DNA of 64,000 nt. Origin: GCA-002726655 sp046582185 (lineage in GTDB: Bacteria > Pseudomonadota > Gammaproteobacteria > Pseudomonadales > Azotimanducaceae). A program made the position numbers and the translations under genes. Shown one piece after another: positions 1 through 8,252 of this stretch. The stretch covers positions 1 to 64,000 of the forward strand of contig JAYGEX010000028.1 in assembly GCA_046582185.1 (NCBI GenBank), in the 5' to 3' direction. Under the pieces are notes generated by a model. It was not told the origin of the DNA. It did not search any database and saw only the letters and a list, made by a program, of their open reading frames with translations. How positions within the stretch are numbered: the first letter of the stretch is position 1; every line of letters begins with the position of its first letter.

Positions 1-165
1 AGAATGCATGTGGTTGAGCCAGTATTTGGTAATCTGGAATCGAACAAGGGGCTTAACCGATTTACACTAAGGGGCAAGAAGAAGATTGAAGCGCAATGTC
101 AACTGTTTAGCCTGGTCCACAATATAGAAAAGTTACAAAGGGTTGGACAAATAACAGCACAATAA
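1..165 (+). CDS. Transposase, C-terminal end (IS1182-like), cut by window edge
   Basis: An open frame runs from the first base to a TAA at 163-165 and gives 54 residues. It contains VEPVFGNLES followed by RFTLRGKKK and LVHNIEKLQR. This is the pattern at the C-terminal end of IS1182/IS4-superfamily DDE transposases, where EPVFGN..., R-F-x-L-R-G and a final HN-x-x-K motif close the catalytic domain; the E of EPVFG would be the catalytic glutamate. The N-terminal part lies outside the window, so intactness cannot be judged. No other IS gene is visible. The family call rests on motif memory only, so the exact IS family is less certain than the transposase call. Confidence 0.75.
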   Translation, partial: RMHVVEPVFGNLESNKGLNRFTLRGKKKIEAQCQLFSLVHNIEKLQRVGQITAQ

Positions 166-258
166 GAACAATGAATTTGTTAACTGGCGGGGAGAATCAA
201 TTAGTGATTGTTACAACAACATTTAATGCCTGGAAACAGGTTTTTCTACAGCCTCATT
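1..258 (+). mobile_element. Right end of an insertion sequence (approximate boundary)
   Basis: This covers the transposase tail plus about 90 bases of non-coding sequence after its stop. The pyrimidine-rich stretch at 238-256 (GGTTTTTCTACAGCCTCA) resembles terminal sequences of IS1182-type elements. The matching left inverted repeat is outside the window, so the boundary is only inferred. Confidence 0.4.
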
Positions 259-355
259 AGGCGCCATACCATCTACCATATCCGCGAATAAACTTGCAAA
301 ACCTTAGGTCAAAGCAAAACAGAAGACTAAACTATTTTCCCAAAAGGCTAGCCGG

Positions 356-850
356 ATGAACAACTACTATTTGCTGGGCATTTTCTCATGTAAATCACAT
401 GAGGAAATTAACGATGTCTACAATTCATCGAATCAAGGAGCGAGGGCCAAATTGTAAGCTCCTACGAAAATATCAACGTCGCAAATGGATACATTTCCCC
501 AGCGGATCACCATGCTGGTGGCGCAAAATATTCTTCACCGGGCCACGACACCATAAAAATAAACACTTCTGTAGACTCATCCAACACGCAGAAGATAGCG
601 AGAGATTTGTTTTCCCTTGGGTAACAACAAACCTCATGAGCATTACTGGTGATCCACAGAATAAAGCTCAAGTTACTTCTTTCAGTCGTCAGGTCCAGCT
701 TTGCCAGTTTCACTTGGTGTTATTAAACATGATCATCGGTATAACCATGGCTCTACTCGTGTCATGAAAACCGTAATCTCAAGACCAAACGACACAGTTG
801 ATGCGGCTGAAAAAACGGCGAAACATCTTGGCGTCACTCACATTGAATAA
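356..850 (+). pseudogene. Decayed protein-coding gene, function not recognised
   Basis: No single frame is convincing, but protein-like text jumps between frames. From ATG 356 one frame gives MNNYYLLGIF...HEEINDVYNSSNQ up to about 451. The next frame continues with IVSSYENINVANGYISPADH and HDTIKINTSVDSS to a stop at 622. After several stops the first frame resumes at about 671 with SGPALPVSLGVIKHDHRYN and ends in DAAEKTAKHLGVTHIE at 848-850. This is what an old gene with two or more frameshifts looks like, and it lies directly behind an IS end. The longest uninterrupted frame here (399-767) has low-complexity, unlikely protein text and is probably not the real product. I cannot name the ancestral family. 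Confidence 0.45.
381..407. repeat. Inverted repeat (11-bp arms, 5-nt loop)
   Basis: TTTTCTCATGT at 381-391 can pair with ACATGAGGAAA at 397-407 around the loop AAATC, with one G-T wobble. It sits at the beginning of the decayed gene, so it may be a relic operator or hairpin. Confidence 0.4.
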
Positions 851-886
851 ATCAAACAACAAGATGAACATAAGGAACCAAATTTT

Positions 887-1261
887 ATGATAAAAATCTC
901 AGTGAGTATTGATGTCTCAAACTTAAAAATGGCAGAGCCTTTTTATGTTGAAGCACTTGGTTGTAAGAAAGTTCGTGACCAAGGTTCTGATATGGCTGTC
1001 CTTTCTACAGAAAACTGCGATATATCTCTACAGGAGAAAGGCCCTGGTACAGCCCCTCTCGCATCAAGCAGCGTTGTCCGTGAATATGGTCGTCATTGGA
1101 CACCTGTTCACTTAGATTTTATCTGTAACAACGTCGATGAAATTGTATCAAAAATACTGGAATTGGGAGGCTTACACGAAGGCGGAGATAGTGGTGACCA
1201 GGGTTCTATTGCTTATTGCGCAGACCCTTTTGGCAATGGGTTTTGTGTAATCAATGAATGA
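887..1261 (+). CDS. VOC (glyoxalase/bleomycin resistance-like) family protein
   Basis: This 124-residue protein has the layout of a single vicinal-oxygen-chelate domain. It opens with MIKISVSIDVSNLKMAEPFY and ends with the typical DPFGNGFCVI (113-122). The central HLDF around 75 would supply one metal ligand. VOC proteins act as glyoxalases, ring-cleaving dioxygenases, or antibiotic- and metal-binding proteins; nothing here chooses among these. It stands alone between a decayed gene and a frameshifted PPOX gene, so it may itself be in a degenerating neighbourhood, although its frame is intact. Confidence 0.75.
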   Translation: MIKISVSIDVSNLKMAEPFYVEALGCKKVRDQGSDMAVLSTENCDISLQEKGPGTAPLASSSVVREYGRHWTPVHLDFICNNVDEIVSKILELGGLHEGGDSGDQGSIAYCADPFGNGFCVINE

Positions 1262-1422
1262 ACTAGATGGGAATCAGGATAGTGAGCCATCTGCTTTTTA
1301 GGCTTTGCGTTCAGTTCTTCTTAGGCTGTCCACACCGAAAACGATAAAATAAATCCTTAACAATCTAGACAGACGATGCAGGCAAACATGATCTTGTCAC
1401 CTTGCGAACAGGAATTGTCTTG

Positions 1423-1889
1423 ATGACCAAAATACACGACTCCCTAAAATTGTCGGTACAAGAAACTGACAACCTTATGCGAAATGAATCTCGCCTTCGA
1501 ATTGCGACCATCGGCCCTGGAACGGATATAAACTTAACGCCCATGACTTTTGGCTGGGCAAATGGTTTGGTTTATATCTTCGGTAGAGGGCAGAAGGTAG
1601 TAAATATACGAAGAGACCCTACTGTAACTATTCTCGTAGACATTGGTTCCAGCTGGAGAACCCTGCAAGGCAACATGATGCGCGGCCAGGCTTTAATACT
1701 TGAAAACAAAGCAGAGGAAGACGCGGACGAATGGTTATCGGAGGCGCAGATGGACCTCGGCATCAAGCATGCCTAACGGATAGTGGACAAACCAAGCCCT
1801 ATTCTGCGTCCGCCACAGGTAATACCCGAAGGTGGATTGTTTTCAAGCCATCATCAGTCGTCTCATGGGATAATTCCAAACTACCTTGA
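1423..1889 (+). pseudogene. PPOX-class flavoprotein, frameshifted near residue 117
   Basis: The first part, from ATG 1423 (MTKIHDSLKLSVQETDNLMR), reads as the beta-barrel of a pyridoxamine-5'-phosphate-oxidase-like FMN or F420 protein, with GLVYIFGRGQKVVNIRRDP in the middle. That frame stops at 1774-1776. The missing C-terminus is in another frame from about 1782: PYSASATGNTRRWIVFKPSS then VVSWDNSKLP, stop at 1887-1889. This tail (R-R-W-x-V-F-K-P ... W-D-N-S-K) is the expected family ending, so one base has been lost or gained around 1760-1780. It is either a young pseudogene or an assembly error. Its end overlaps the convergent Nudix gene by 9 bases. An in-frame GTG/ATG region from 1402 is an alternative start. 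Confidence 0.7.
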
Positions 1890-2315
1890 TAAACGAGGAC
1901 GGCCCAGGAGATTGAACAATGAATACTGAACCAACTCGACCACTTCTAATTTATTTACCTCATCAATGGGGTGCCATTGGCACATATCCGTTGTGCCATC
2001 TATCTCGAATCGAAGAGTTCCGCCAATGATCGCAGCGGTATAGACTATTTGAACATTGTGAAAGTGATTACTACTATCCTCACGTAAGGTAAAGCAGTTA
2101 GCCCCCAGTAGAGCTGTTGGCATTACTTCCAGCCCCGTTTCCTCCGTAACTTCACGAATCATCGCCTGTTGCGGACCTTCTCCAGGTTCAATACCACCAC
2201 CAGGCAAGGTCCACCTCCCTGATGTTGCCAGGTGACAGAGCAGAATATTTGCATCTTTGCGTAGGACAGCATATGCCCCGATTCTGGTACTGTGTTCATT
2301 TTCTTCTGGGTTCAT
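1881..2315 (-). CDS. Nudix hydrolase
   Basis: This 144-residue protein has a complete Nudix box, GX5EX7REUXEEXGU, at residues 40-62 (from GGIEPGEGPQQ to REVTEETGL). It hydrolyses nucleoside diphosphates linked to another moiety with Mg2+ held by the REVTEE glutamates. The family includes MutT-like pyrophosphatases and ADP-ribose or nucleotide-sugar hydrolases; no substrate-specific motif is evident. It is a single gene, convergent with the frameshifted PPOX gene and divergent from the truncated rhodanese gene. Confidence 0.88.
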   Translation of the reverse strand: MNPEENEHSTRIGAYAVLRKDANILLCHLATSGRWTLPGGGIEPGEGPQQAMIREVTEETGLEVMPTALLGANCFTLREDSSNHFHNVQIVYTAAIIGGTLRFEIDGTTDMCQWHPIDEVNKLEVVELVQYSLFNLLGRPRLSR

Positions 2316-2443
2316 GGATCATATCCTAGCAAAAACTATCGGTGGTGCAGATTCAGATTTGCGGTAGCAATTTTTTGCTTGTGAACCAGCGTACTTGTAT
2401 TAATCTATGCACGAAACACGTCAATAAAAGGGAGCAGGGCATC

Positions 2444-2770
2444 ATGCAACTTCATCATATCTCATTAAAAATCTTAAGCCTGATTTCAGTGCTTTTCTTT
2501 ATTGTTGCCTGCACAAGTAACAGTACAATGCCTGGCTCCGCAGATGCTGCCACGCAGATGGAGCCCCTGGTCACCACCGCGTGGCTGAGCGAGCATCTGG
2601 ACGATGCCGATCTGGTGGTGCTGGATTGTTCAATCAAGATCGAAAGTGACGGCAGCGGTGGTTTTCGCACGACAAGTGGGCGCAGTAGTTATGAGGCGGG
2701 CCATATCCCATCGGCTGCGTTTGGTGTCTATCAATGTGCCAAATTCGCCCACGCTCTAACCCAGTATTAA
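2444..2770 (+). pseudogene. Rhodanese-type sulfurtransferase lipoprotein, truncated
   Basis: ATG 2444 begins a lipoprotein signal (MQLHHISLKILSLISVLFFI then VACTS), with a lipobox cysteine in I-V-A-C. It is followed by the start of a rhodanese domain: VTTAWLSEHLDDADLVVLDC and SYEAGHIPSAAFG, which match the opening of 3-mercaptopyruvate or thiosulfate sulfurtransferases. After AAFG the text changes to VYQCAKFAHALTQY and stops. The catalytic cysteine loop and second domain, together about 200 residues, are absent. I infer a deletion or rearrangement. An upstream in-frame ATG at 2342 would place 34 residues before the signal peptide and is unlikely. The fragment could still make a small lipoprotein. 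Confidence 0.6.
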
Positions 2771-3143
2771 CGATCCGATTGGCATCCCCTCATCATTCCC
2801 AATGAATAAACTGACAGTATTCTGGCTCTGTGAGTTGGTGGCGAATTCCCGATTCCCATCTTTAACGATTTCCCTGGTTCCTACATTGACACTTGTAACT
2901 CCTATCGCTTATTTCTCACTTTGATATAACTTTTTCGCCTTTATGCCAGGCAAACCAGGACCTCACCGTGCTGAATACCTACACCATAACTGAAATCGGC
3001 TATCCAGGCTGATTCATGAATAATTGGAATATATTAGTATCCTTTAATTCCATTTTCTTCTTTATCTTGCACTGCTAAATTCCCATTCCAGGCTCGAGGG
3101 GTGACCCTTGGGTTTTATATATTAGATTAATAGAGGATCTGGC
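2771..3143. other. Intergenic stretch before isocitrate lyase
   Basis: I find no gene here on either strand. The left part probably contains remnants of whatever broke the rhodanese gene. The right part is AT-rich (TTTTATATATTAGATTAAT, about 3113-3131) and should hold the aceA promoter. A Shine-Dalgarno-like AGAGGAT precedes the aceA ATG. Confidence 0.5.
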
Positions 3144-4748
3144 ATGTCAGCCTACCAAGACGAAATCAGCGCACTCGGCAGTGTATGTGGCGCTCAAAAA
3201 GAAACCTGGAAAGGAATCAACGCAGAATACGCTGCACGTATGCGAACGCAGAACCGCTTTAAGACTGGCCTCGAAATCGCCCAGTACACTGCGGATATTA
3301 TGCGCAAAGACATGGCTGAATATGATCTTGATACCAGCAAGTACACACAGTCCTTAGGTTGCTGGCACGGTTTTACGGCGCAGCAGCTTGCCATTTCAGT
3401 GAAGAAGCACCGGGGCACAATGGACAAGAGCTATATCTATCTGAGTGGCTGGATGGTAGCTGCGCTGCGATCAGAATTCGGCCCCTTACCTGATCAGAGC
3501 ATGCATGAGAAGACGACTGTCCCTAATTTGATCAATGAGATCTACACCTTCCTCCGCCAGGCAGATGCTCGCGAAATGCGGCATATTTTCGTGGAGCTGG
3601 ATGAGGCACGGGAATCTGGCGGCGACGTAGACAGCATTATCGCGAGAATCGATAACTTCCAAACTCACGTTGTGCCAATTATTGCTGATATTGATGCTGG
3701 TTTTGGCAACGAAGAGGCAACATATTTACTAGCCAAGCGAATGATTGAAGCTGGCGCTTGCGCCATCCAGGTTGAAAACCAGGTATCTGACGCGAAGCAG
3801 TGCGGACACCAGGCGGGTAAAGTAACGGTTCCTCATGAGGATTTCCTTTCCAAGATTAACGCCATCCGATATGCATTCCTTGAGTTAGGCATTGAGAACG
3901 GCATTATTGTTGCTCGTACTGACTCATTGGGCGCCAGCCTGACGCAAAAGATCCCAGTCTCTAAAGAGAAGGGCGATCTCGCCAGCCAGTATAATGATTT
4001 CCTGGAAACTAAAGAAATCAGTGATCTTAAAGAGCTTAAAGAGAATGACATCACTATTCACCAGGGGGGCAAGTTGGTTAAGCCGGTTCGATTGGATAAC
4101 GGCCTCTACTCGTTCAAAGAAGGCACAGGGTTTGATCGTGTAGTACTGGACTGTGTTACCAGTTTGAATCACGGCGCCGATCTTCTTTGGATCGAAACTG
4201 AAAAACCAAACGTCGCACAAATCGCGGAAATGGTAGACGCAGTTCGAAAGTACGTTCCAAATGCGAAACTCGTCTACAACAACTCCCCATCGTTCAACTG
4301 GACGCTGGCATTCCGCGAACAGGTTTACGGTGAGTGGGTTGAAGCCGGCAAAGATGTTTCTGCTTACCCGGATCCTGCGAAAGTAGAGAAAGGTTTAATG
4401 TCTGAAGAACTGGACACTACTGAGTTAGCGATCGAAGCAGACAAGCTGGTTCAAGAGTTCCAGAAGGACTCTGCTCGAGAGGCTGGTATTTTCCACCACC
4501 TGATCACACTGCCTACCTACCACGAGACGGCATTGGGAACGGATATACTTTCTGAAGGTTACTTTGGTGATCTGGGCATGTTGGCCTATGTTAAAGATAT
4601 CCAGCGTGTTGAAATTCGCCGCGATATGGCATCAGTCCGGCACCAGGATATGGCCGGCTCCAGTATTGGCGATGATCACAAAGAGTATTTCTCTGGTGAC
4701 AACGCATTGCTGGCGGGCGGTAAAGACAATACGATGAATCAGTTCTAA
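3144..4748 (+). CDS. aceA: Isocitrate lyase, long Pseudomonas-type form
   Basis: The enzyme splits isocitrate into glyoxylate and succinate, the first step of the glyoxylate shunt, and allows growth on acetyl-CoA sources such as fatty acids. The product is 534 residues, the length of the Pseudomonas-type enzyme (about 530) rather than the 434-residue E. coli form. The signature K-x-C-G-H appears as KQCGH at 218-222 with catalytic Cys220, preceded by ADIDAGFGN (181-189), which holds Mg2+ ligands. It is a single transcription unit: it has its own intrinsic terminator 33 bases after the stop, and malate synthase is not adjacent. The context of acyl-CoA catabolic genes fits its role. Confidence 0.96.
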   Translation: MSAYQDEISALGSVCGAQKETWKGINAEYAARMRTQNRFKTGLEIAQYTADIMRKDMAEYDLDTSKYTQSLGCWHGFTAQQLAISVKKHRGTMDKSYIYLSGWMVAALRSEFGPLPDQSMHEKTTVPNLINEIYTFLRQADAREMRHIFVELDEARESGGDVDSIIARIDNFQTHVVPIIADIDAGFGNEEATYLLAKRMIEAGACAIQVENQVSDAKQCGHQAGKVTVPHEDFLSKINAIRYAFLELGIENGIIVARTDSLGASLTQKIPVSKEKGDLASQYNDFLETKEISDLKELKENDITIHQGGKLVKPVRLDNGLYSFKEGTGFDRVVLDCVTSLNHGADLLWIETEKPNVAQIAEMVDAVRKYVPNAKLVYNNSPSFNWTLAFREQVYGEWVEAGKDVSAYPDPAKVEKGLMSEELDTTELAIEADKLVQEFQKDSAREAGIFHHLITLPTYHETALGTDILSEGYFGDLGMLAYVKDIQRVEIRRDMASVRHQDMAGSSIGDDHKEYFSGDNALLAGGKDNTMNQF

Positions 4749-4780
4749 GTCGTAAAATTGTCAATCTGATCGTCGAAGAG

Positions 4781-4805
4781 GGGGTAGCTGGTCTACCCCT
4801 TTTTT
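4781..4805 (+). terminator. Rho-independent terminator of aceA
   Basis: GGGGTAG (4781-4787) pairs perfectly with CTACCCC (4793-4799) around a 5-base loop, and is followed by six T (4800-4805). It lies 33 bases after the aceA stop. Confidence 0.92.
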
Positions 4806-4904
4806 CATTCACGATCTGTTTTAGTTAAGAGCCTTTTTATAGAATAGAAATTTGCAAACGGATTTCTTGCTGGTTATTGCCTTACCTATCAGGAGAGAAG
4901 CTCA

Positions 4905-5879
4905 ATGAAACTCGAAACCAGACTAAACTCCTTACTAAACATTCATTATCCCGTCATGTCCGCGCCAATGAGCATGCACAGCGGCGCTACGCTGGCGGCG
5001 GCAGTTACCCACGCCGGTGGCCTTGGTATGTTTGGGGCAATTGGCAGCGGTGGTGAAGACTGGCTGCAGACAGAACTGGTGAAGGCCAATAACCTTCTCG
5101 GAGACAAGCCGTTTGGCATCGGCTTTATCACTCACCTGATGGATTCAATGCCTGGGCTGTTTGAGATAGCACTCGAAGCACAAGTTTCTGTAATGGCTTT
5201 TTCATTTGCTGATCCAGGCCCCTATATCCACCGGGCAAAGGAAGCGGGCGCAACAACGGTATGCCAGATTAGAAACATGGATCAGGCGGCTGAAGCGGTA
5301 GCCGCTGGCGCTGATATTCTGGTGGCACAAGGAAATGAATCCGGAGGACATACAGGCGAGGCTAACCTTATGCCGCTCCTGAATCGTGTCCTCGATGCCC
5401 ATCCTGACATTCCAGTTCTTGCAGCGGGCGGCATTTCATGTGGCCGCGCCCTGGCTGCGGTAATAGCAGCCGGTGCAGATGGCGCATGGATTGGCACTCC
5501 ACTTTTGGCGACGCCAGAATGTGTTGAGGTATCAATGGCATACAAGCAGCGCCTCATCGATGCAAGTGCCGAAGATACGCTATACACACCCTTGTTTGAC
5601 GTTGCCAATCATCAGGCCTATCACGGCACGCCATGGCCGAGCGGCATAGCGGCGCGCGTAATTGCCAACGATTTCACTGCTGAGTGGAACAATAAAATCA
5701 ACGAAGTAACCAGCTCAAATACTTCATTGATGGAATACTACAAGGAACAGATAAAGAACAAGAATCTTGATGTATCCGTCGTTTACGCGGGTGAGTCGGT
5801 TCAGGACATCCATCAGATCCAACCTGCTGAAGACATCATTCGATCTATTTGTGACGATGCACAGGCGAGACTAAAGTAG
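4905..5879 (+). CDS. Nitronate monooxygenase (2-nitropropane dioxygenase) family
   Basis: A 324-residue FMN-binding TIM-barrel protein. It has the family's N-terminal PVMSAPM (15-21), the flavin/nitronate site GNESGGHTGE (143-152, including the His) and the phosphate-binding stretch AAGGISCGRALAAVIAAGAD (about 172-191). Members oxidise propionate-3-nitronate or related nitronates; some close relatives are enoyl reductases, so the substrate is uncertain. SD AGGAGAG lies 10 bases before the ATG. A second, longer paralogue is at 21804-22937. It is a single gene between aceA and a convergent YHS gene. Confidence 0.85.
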   Translation: MKLETRLNSLLNIHYPVMSAPMSMHSGATLAAAVTHAGGLGMFGAIGSGGEDWLQTELVKANNLLGDKPFGIGFITHLMDSMPGLFEIALEAQVSVMAFSFADPGPYIHRAKEAGATTVCQIRNMDQAAEAVAAGADILVAQGNESGGHTGEANLMPLLNRVLDAHPDIPVLAAGGISCGRALAAVIAAGADGAWIGTPLLATPECVEVSMAYKQRLIDASAEDTLYTPLFDVANHQAYHGTPWPSGIAARVIANDFTAEWNNKINEVTSSNTSLMEYYKEQIKNKNLDVSVVYAGESVQDIHQIQPAEDIIRSICDDAQARLK

Positions 5880-5923
5880 ATGGCTAATCCCGAAATTCAC
5901 GGCTAATCGACATACGCTTGCGA

Positions 5924-6385
5924 TTATTCGCCAAGGATCATTGGCCAGTTTTTCTCTGCCAGCTTTACAAAACCGGGGATGTCAGCTTCCCAGGTATTCT
6001 GAATATCTTCGTTGTAGTTCAGATATAACTTCCCGCCTACGATTCGCCAATATTCCGGGTCGCCCTTGGCTGTATATCCCTGACTAATAGCCCAGGCACA
6101 ATAGCCACCATACTGAGGGGCATACTTTTTCGGGTCACTCCTGAATTTTGCAAGATTCTCGGCGGTACTAAATCGCCATTGCGCCTCAAGATAATCCGTG
6201 CTGAACTTGGACTTACCTTTTACCGACTTATACTGCATGAAATAGGCAACTACATCATGGCCACCCGCTGCCAGGCTAGAGAAGAAACTAGTATAGACAG
6301 GATCTGGCTTTGCACTGGCGTTAACAGCCAGGACCAGAGCGCTAACCAGCAACAATATACCTGATATTTTCATTGGGAATTTCAT
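5924..6385 (-). CDS. Exported YHS-domain protein
   Basis: This 153-residue protein begins with a signal peptide (MKFPMKISGILLLVSALVLA, cleavage probably after NASA at about 25). It carries a YHS-like domain with GGHDVVAYF (41-49), FSTAENLAKF and YGGYCAWAIS (92-101); the cysteine and tyrosines are the typical conserved residues. Proteins of this type are common in marine Proteobacteria. A metal-binding or redox role in the periplasm is often suggested, but none is shown here. It is convergent with the nitronate monooxygenase gene and stands alone. Confidence 0.8.
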   Translation of the reverse strand: MKFPMKISGILLLVSALVLAVNASAKPDPVYTSFFSSLAAGGHDVVAYFMQYKSVKGKSKFSTDYLEAQWRFSTAENLAKFRSDPKKYAPQYGGYCAWAISQGYTAKGDPEYWRIVGGKLYLNYNEDIQNTWEADIPGFVKLAEKNWPMILGE

Positions 6386-6512
6386 AGCTGGTTTCCTTCA
6401 GTATTTCCTATGAGACTCCCAGCGATGTCGTTTGTTACATGGACTAATAAGCCTTGGTTTAACATAAGTTTCTCGCAGAGTCCGCATGTTTTATCGATTT
6501 TGGAACTTTAGG

Positions 6513-6656
6513 GACAAGAACCAATTAGATCTTGTTCGTAGTCAGAAACCACCGGTATTAGTTCCTTTGTAAGTGATAGTTTTATCCGCCCAACTGTGAT
6601 TATGTGCCGCGATGTAAGCCAAATCTATGCTATTTCCAGACAGGAACTAATTAGAT
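6513..6656. repeat. 18-nt direct repeats flanking a dispersed repeat copy
   Basis: GACAAGAACCAATTAGAT (6513-6530) and GACAGGAACTAATTAGAT (6639-6656) match at 16 of 18 positions. The right copy is the end of the dispersed repeat at 6549-6650. The left one may be the end of a second, degenerate copy lying upstream, giving a tandem arrangement. Confidence 0.55.
6549..6650 (+). repeat. Dispersed intergenic repeat, copy 1 (forward)
   Basis: It shares the ordered blocks ACCGGT-TTA-TTCC, TAAGTGATaGTTTT and TTTCCaGACAGGAACTA with copies at 47971, 50421, 53339 and 53938. This copy lies between the YHS gene and the GMC oxidoreductase gene and ends about 40 bases before the latter's probable GTG start, so it may be in its leader. 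Confidence 0.65.
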
Positions 6657-6692
6657 GGCATAATGGGTAACAACAGATTTTGGGGGCTTGTA

Positions 6693-8225
6693 GTGAAGTA
6701 CGATATTATTATTGTAGGCGCGGGAAGTGCTGGTTCAGTCATTGCCAATCGCGCATCTGAAGACCCAAACAAATCTGTTCTACTACTGGATGCTGGCCCG
6801 GATTATCCAGACATAAAAAAGACGCCCTATGATCTGGTAAACAGCCACCAGAACTCGGTAAAGGATCACGATTGGGGTTTTACATTCCTGCCCACCAGAG
6901 GACGTGAAGTACCGTTTCCACGCGGCCGCGTGGTCGGTGGCTCAAGCGCAGTCAATACAACAATTGCGCTACGGGGCATGCCCGAGGATTATGACGAATG
7001 GGCCGACCTTGGTAATTCAGAATGGGCATGGGATCAGGTTCTACCGTCCTTCAATCGGCTTGAACGCGATCTGGATTATGGCGACAAGGGCTACCATGGT
7101 GATGCCGGTCCAATTACAATTCGCCGCTATCCCTTTGAAGAATTACTACCGCAACATCAGGCGTTTATTGAATCCGCTAGGGATCTTGGTTACGCCGAAT
7201 GCCCGGATGCAAATGATCCCGATGGCTGGGGCGTTGGCCCGCAGCCGATGAACAAGCTGGGTCGCCTGCGAATCTCATGCGCGGTTGCCTACCTTGCACC
7301 GGCTCGCATCAGGCCCAACCTGACGATTCGCGGCAATGCACTCGTTACCAGACTAATAACTAACGGGCATCGCTGTACGGGTGTTGAACTGGAAAATACC
7401 GATGGCAGCATTGAAGTGCTTGAAGCGAAGCTCATTGTACTAAGCGCTGGCTCTTTGATGTCTCCACCCATTCTGATGCGTTCTGGCATTGGGCCAGCCG
7501 AGCAACTTGCATCGTTTGGCATTGACGTGGTGCAGGATGAACCGGGTGTGGGTGCAAATCTAAGTGATCATCCAGCCCTTGGTATCAGTTGTGTCGTTAA
7601 GGATGGCTCTATTATTGATGCGGATTCGCCAATCATCCAGACCATCCTCAGATACACAACGGAGGGATCAGACAAGCGAAACGATATGCAGATTGAGCAG
7701 ATTAGTTATGGCGGCAGGCCTGGCGGACCGCCAATGTTTGCAATCGCTGCCTGCCTTGAATACCAATATGGAAGGGGGGAGATTCGATTGCGCTCTGCAG
7801 ACCCCCACGAGAATCCAATTGTGGATTGCCGGTTCTGTGAAGACGACCGTGACACAAACAGGCTGGTGAAGGCAATTAAGGATACGCTGGCATTTACCAG
7901 GGTCGGGCCACTCGCCGATATGATTGAGTCGGTATCATTCCCGGACCCAAAGCGCTCACTAAGCGATGATGATTTAGCAAACCTTTGCCGGAAGTTCGCT
8001 GGTAGCGGCTTTCATCCTTGCGGTACAGTTAAGATGGGACCCATTGAAGATAGTTTGGCGGTGGTAGATCAATATGGCTGTAGCCACAGAATAGATAATC
8101 TGGTGGTCGCCGACGCCTCAATCATGCCCTTTGTTCCCCGCGCAAATATCAATCTCACTTCTATTATGATCGGAGAGAAAATCGGTGAATGGATACGAAC
8201 CAATCCCGGCAGATATGGGCTATAA
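6693..8225 (+). CDS. GMC-family FAD-dependent oxidoreductase
   Basis: About 510 residues. The N-terminus is the ADP-binding fold VKYDIIIVGAGSAGSVIANR. FPRGRVVGGSSAVN is the first GMC signature, and GFHPCGTVKMGP near the C-terminus carries the catalytic histidine of the family; the terminal NLTSIMIGEKIGEW closes the FAD domain. Members are choline, glucose, alcohol or aryl-alcohol dehydrogenases/oxidases. No signal peptide is present, so it is probably a cytoplasmic alcohol dehydrogenase. I chose GTG 6693 because family members start right at the Rossmann strand and a GGGGG lies upstream; ATG 6663 would add ten residues. An amidohydrolase gene follows after 27 bases, probably in the same operon. 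Confidence 0.88.
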   Translation: MKYDIIIVGAGSAGSVIANRASEDPNKSVLLLDAGPDYPDIKKTPYDLVNSHQNSVKDHDWGFTFLPTRGREVPFPRGRVVGGSSAVNTTIALRGMPEDYDEWADLGNSEWAWDQVLPSFNRLERDLDYGDKGYHGDAGPITIRRYPFEELLPQHQAFIESARDLGYAECPDANDPDGWGVGPQPMNKLGRLRISCAVAYLAPARIRPNLTIRGNALVTRLITNGHRCTGVELENTDGSIEVLEAKLIVLSAGSLMSPPILMRSGIGPAEQLASFGIDVVQDEPGVGANLSDHPALGISCVVKDGSIIDADSPIIQTILRYTTEGSDKRNDMQIEQISYGGRPGGPPMFAIAACLEYQYGRGEIRLRSADPHENPIVDCRFCEDDRDTNRLVKAIKDTLAFTRVGPLADMIESVSFPDPKRSLSDDDLANLCRKFAGSGFHPCGTVKMGPIEDSLAVVDQYGCSHRIDNLVVADASIMPFVPRANINLTSIMIGEKIGEWIRTNPGRYGL

Positions 8226-8252
8226 AATATTTAGGCAAAGCTGGATTCAACA

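Noticed and set aside
399..767. 122-residue open frame behind the IS end
   Set aside because: Its text is Trp/His/Arg-rich and unlike a protein, while the two other frames of the same strand show protein-like segments, so it is a by-product of a decayed gene.
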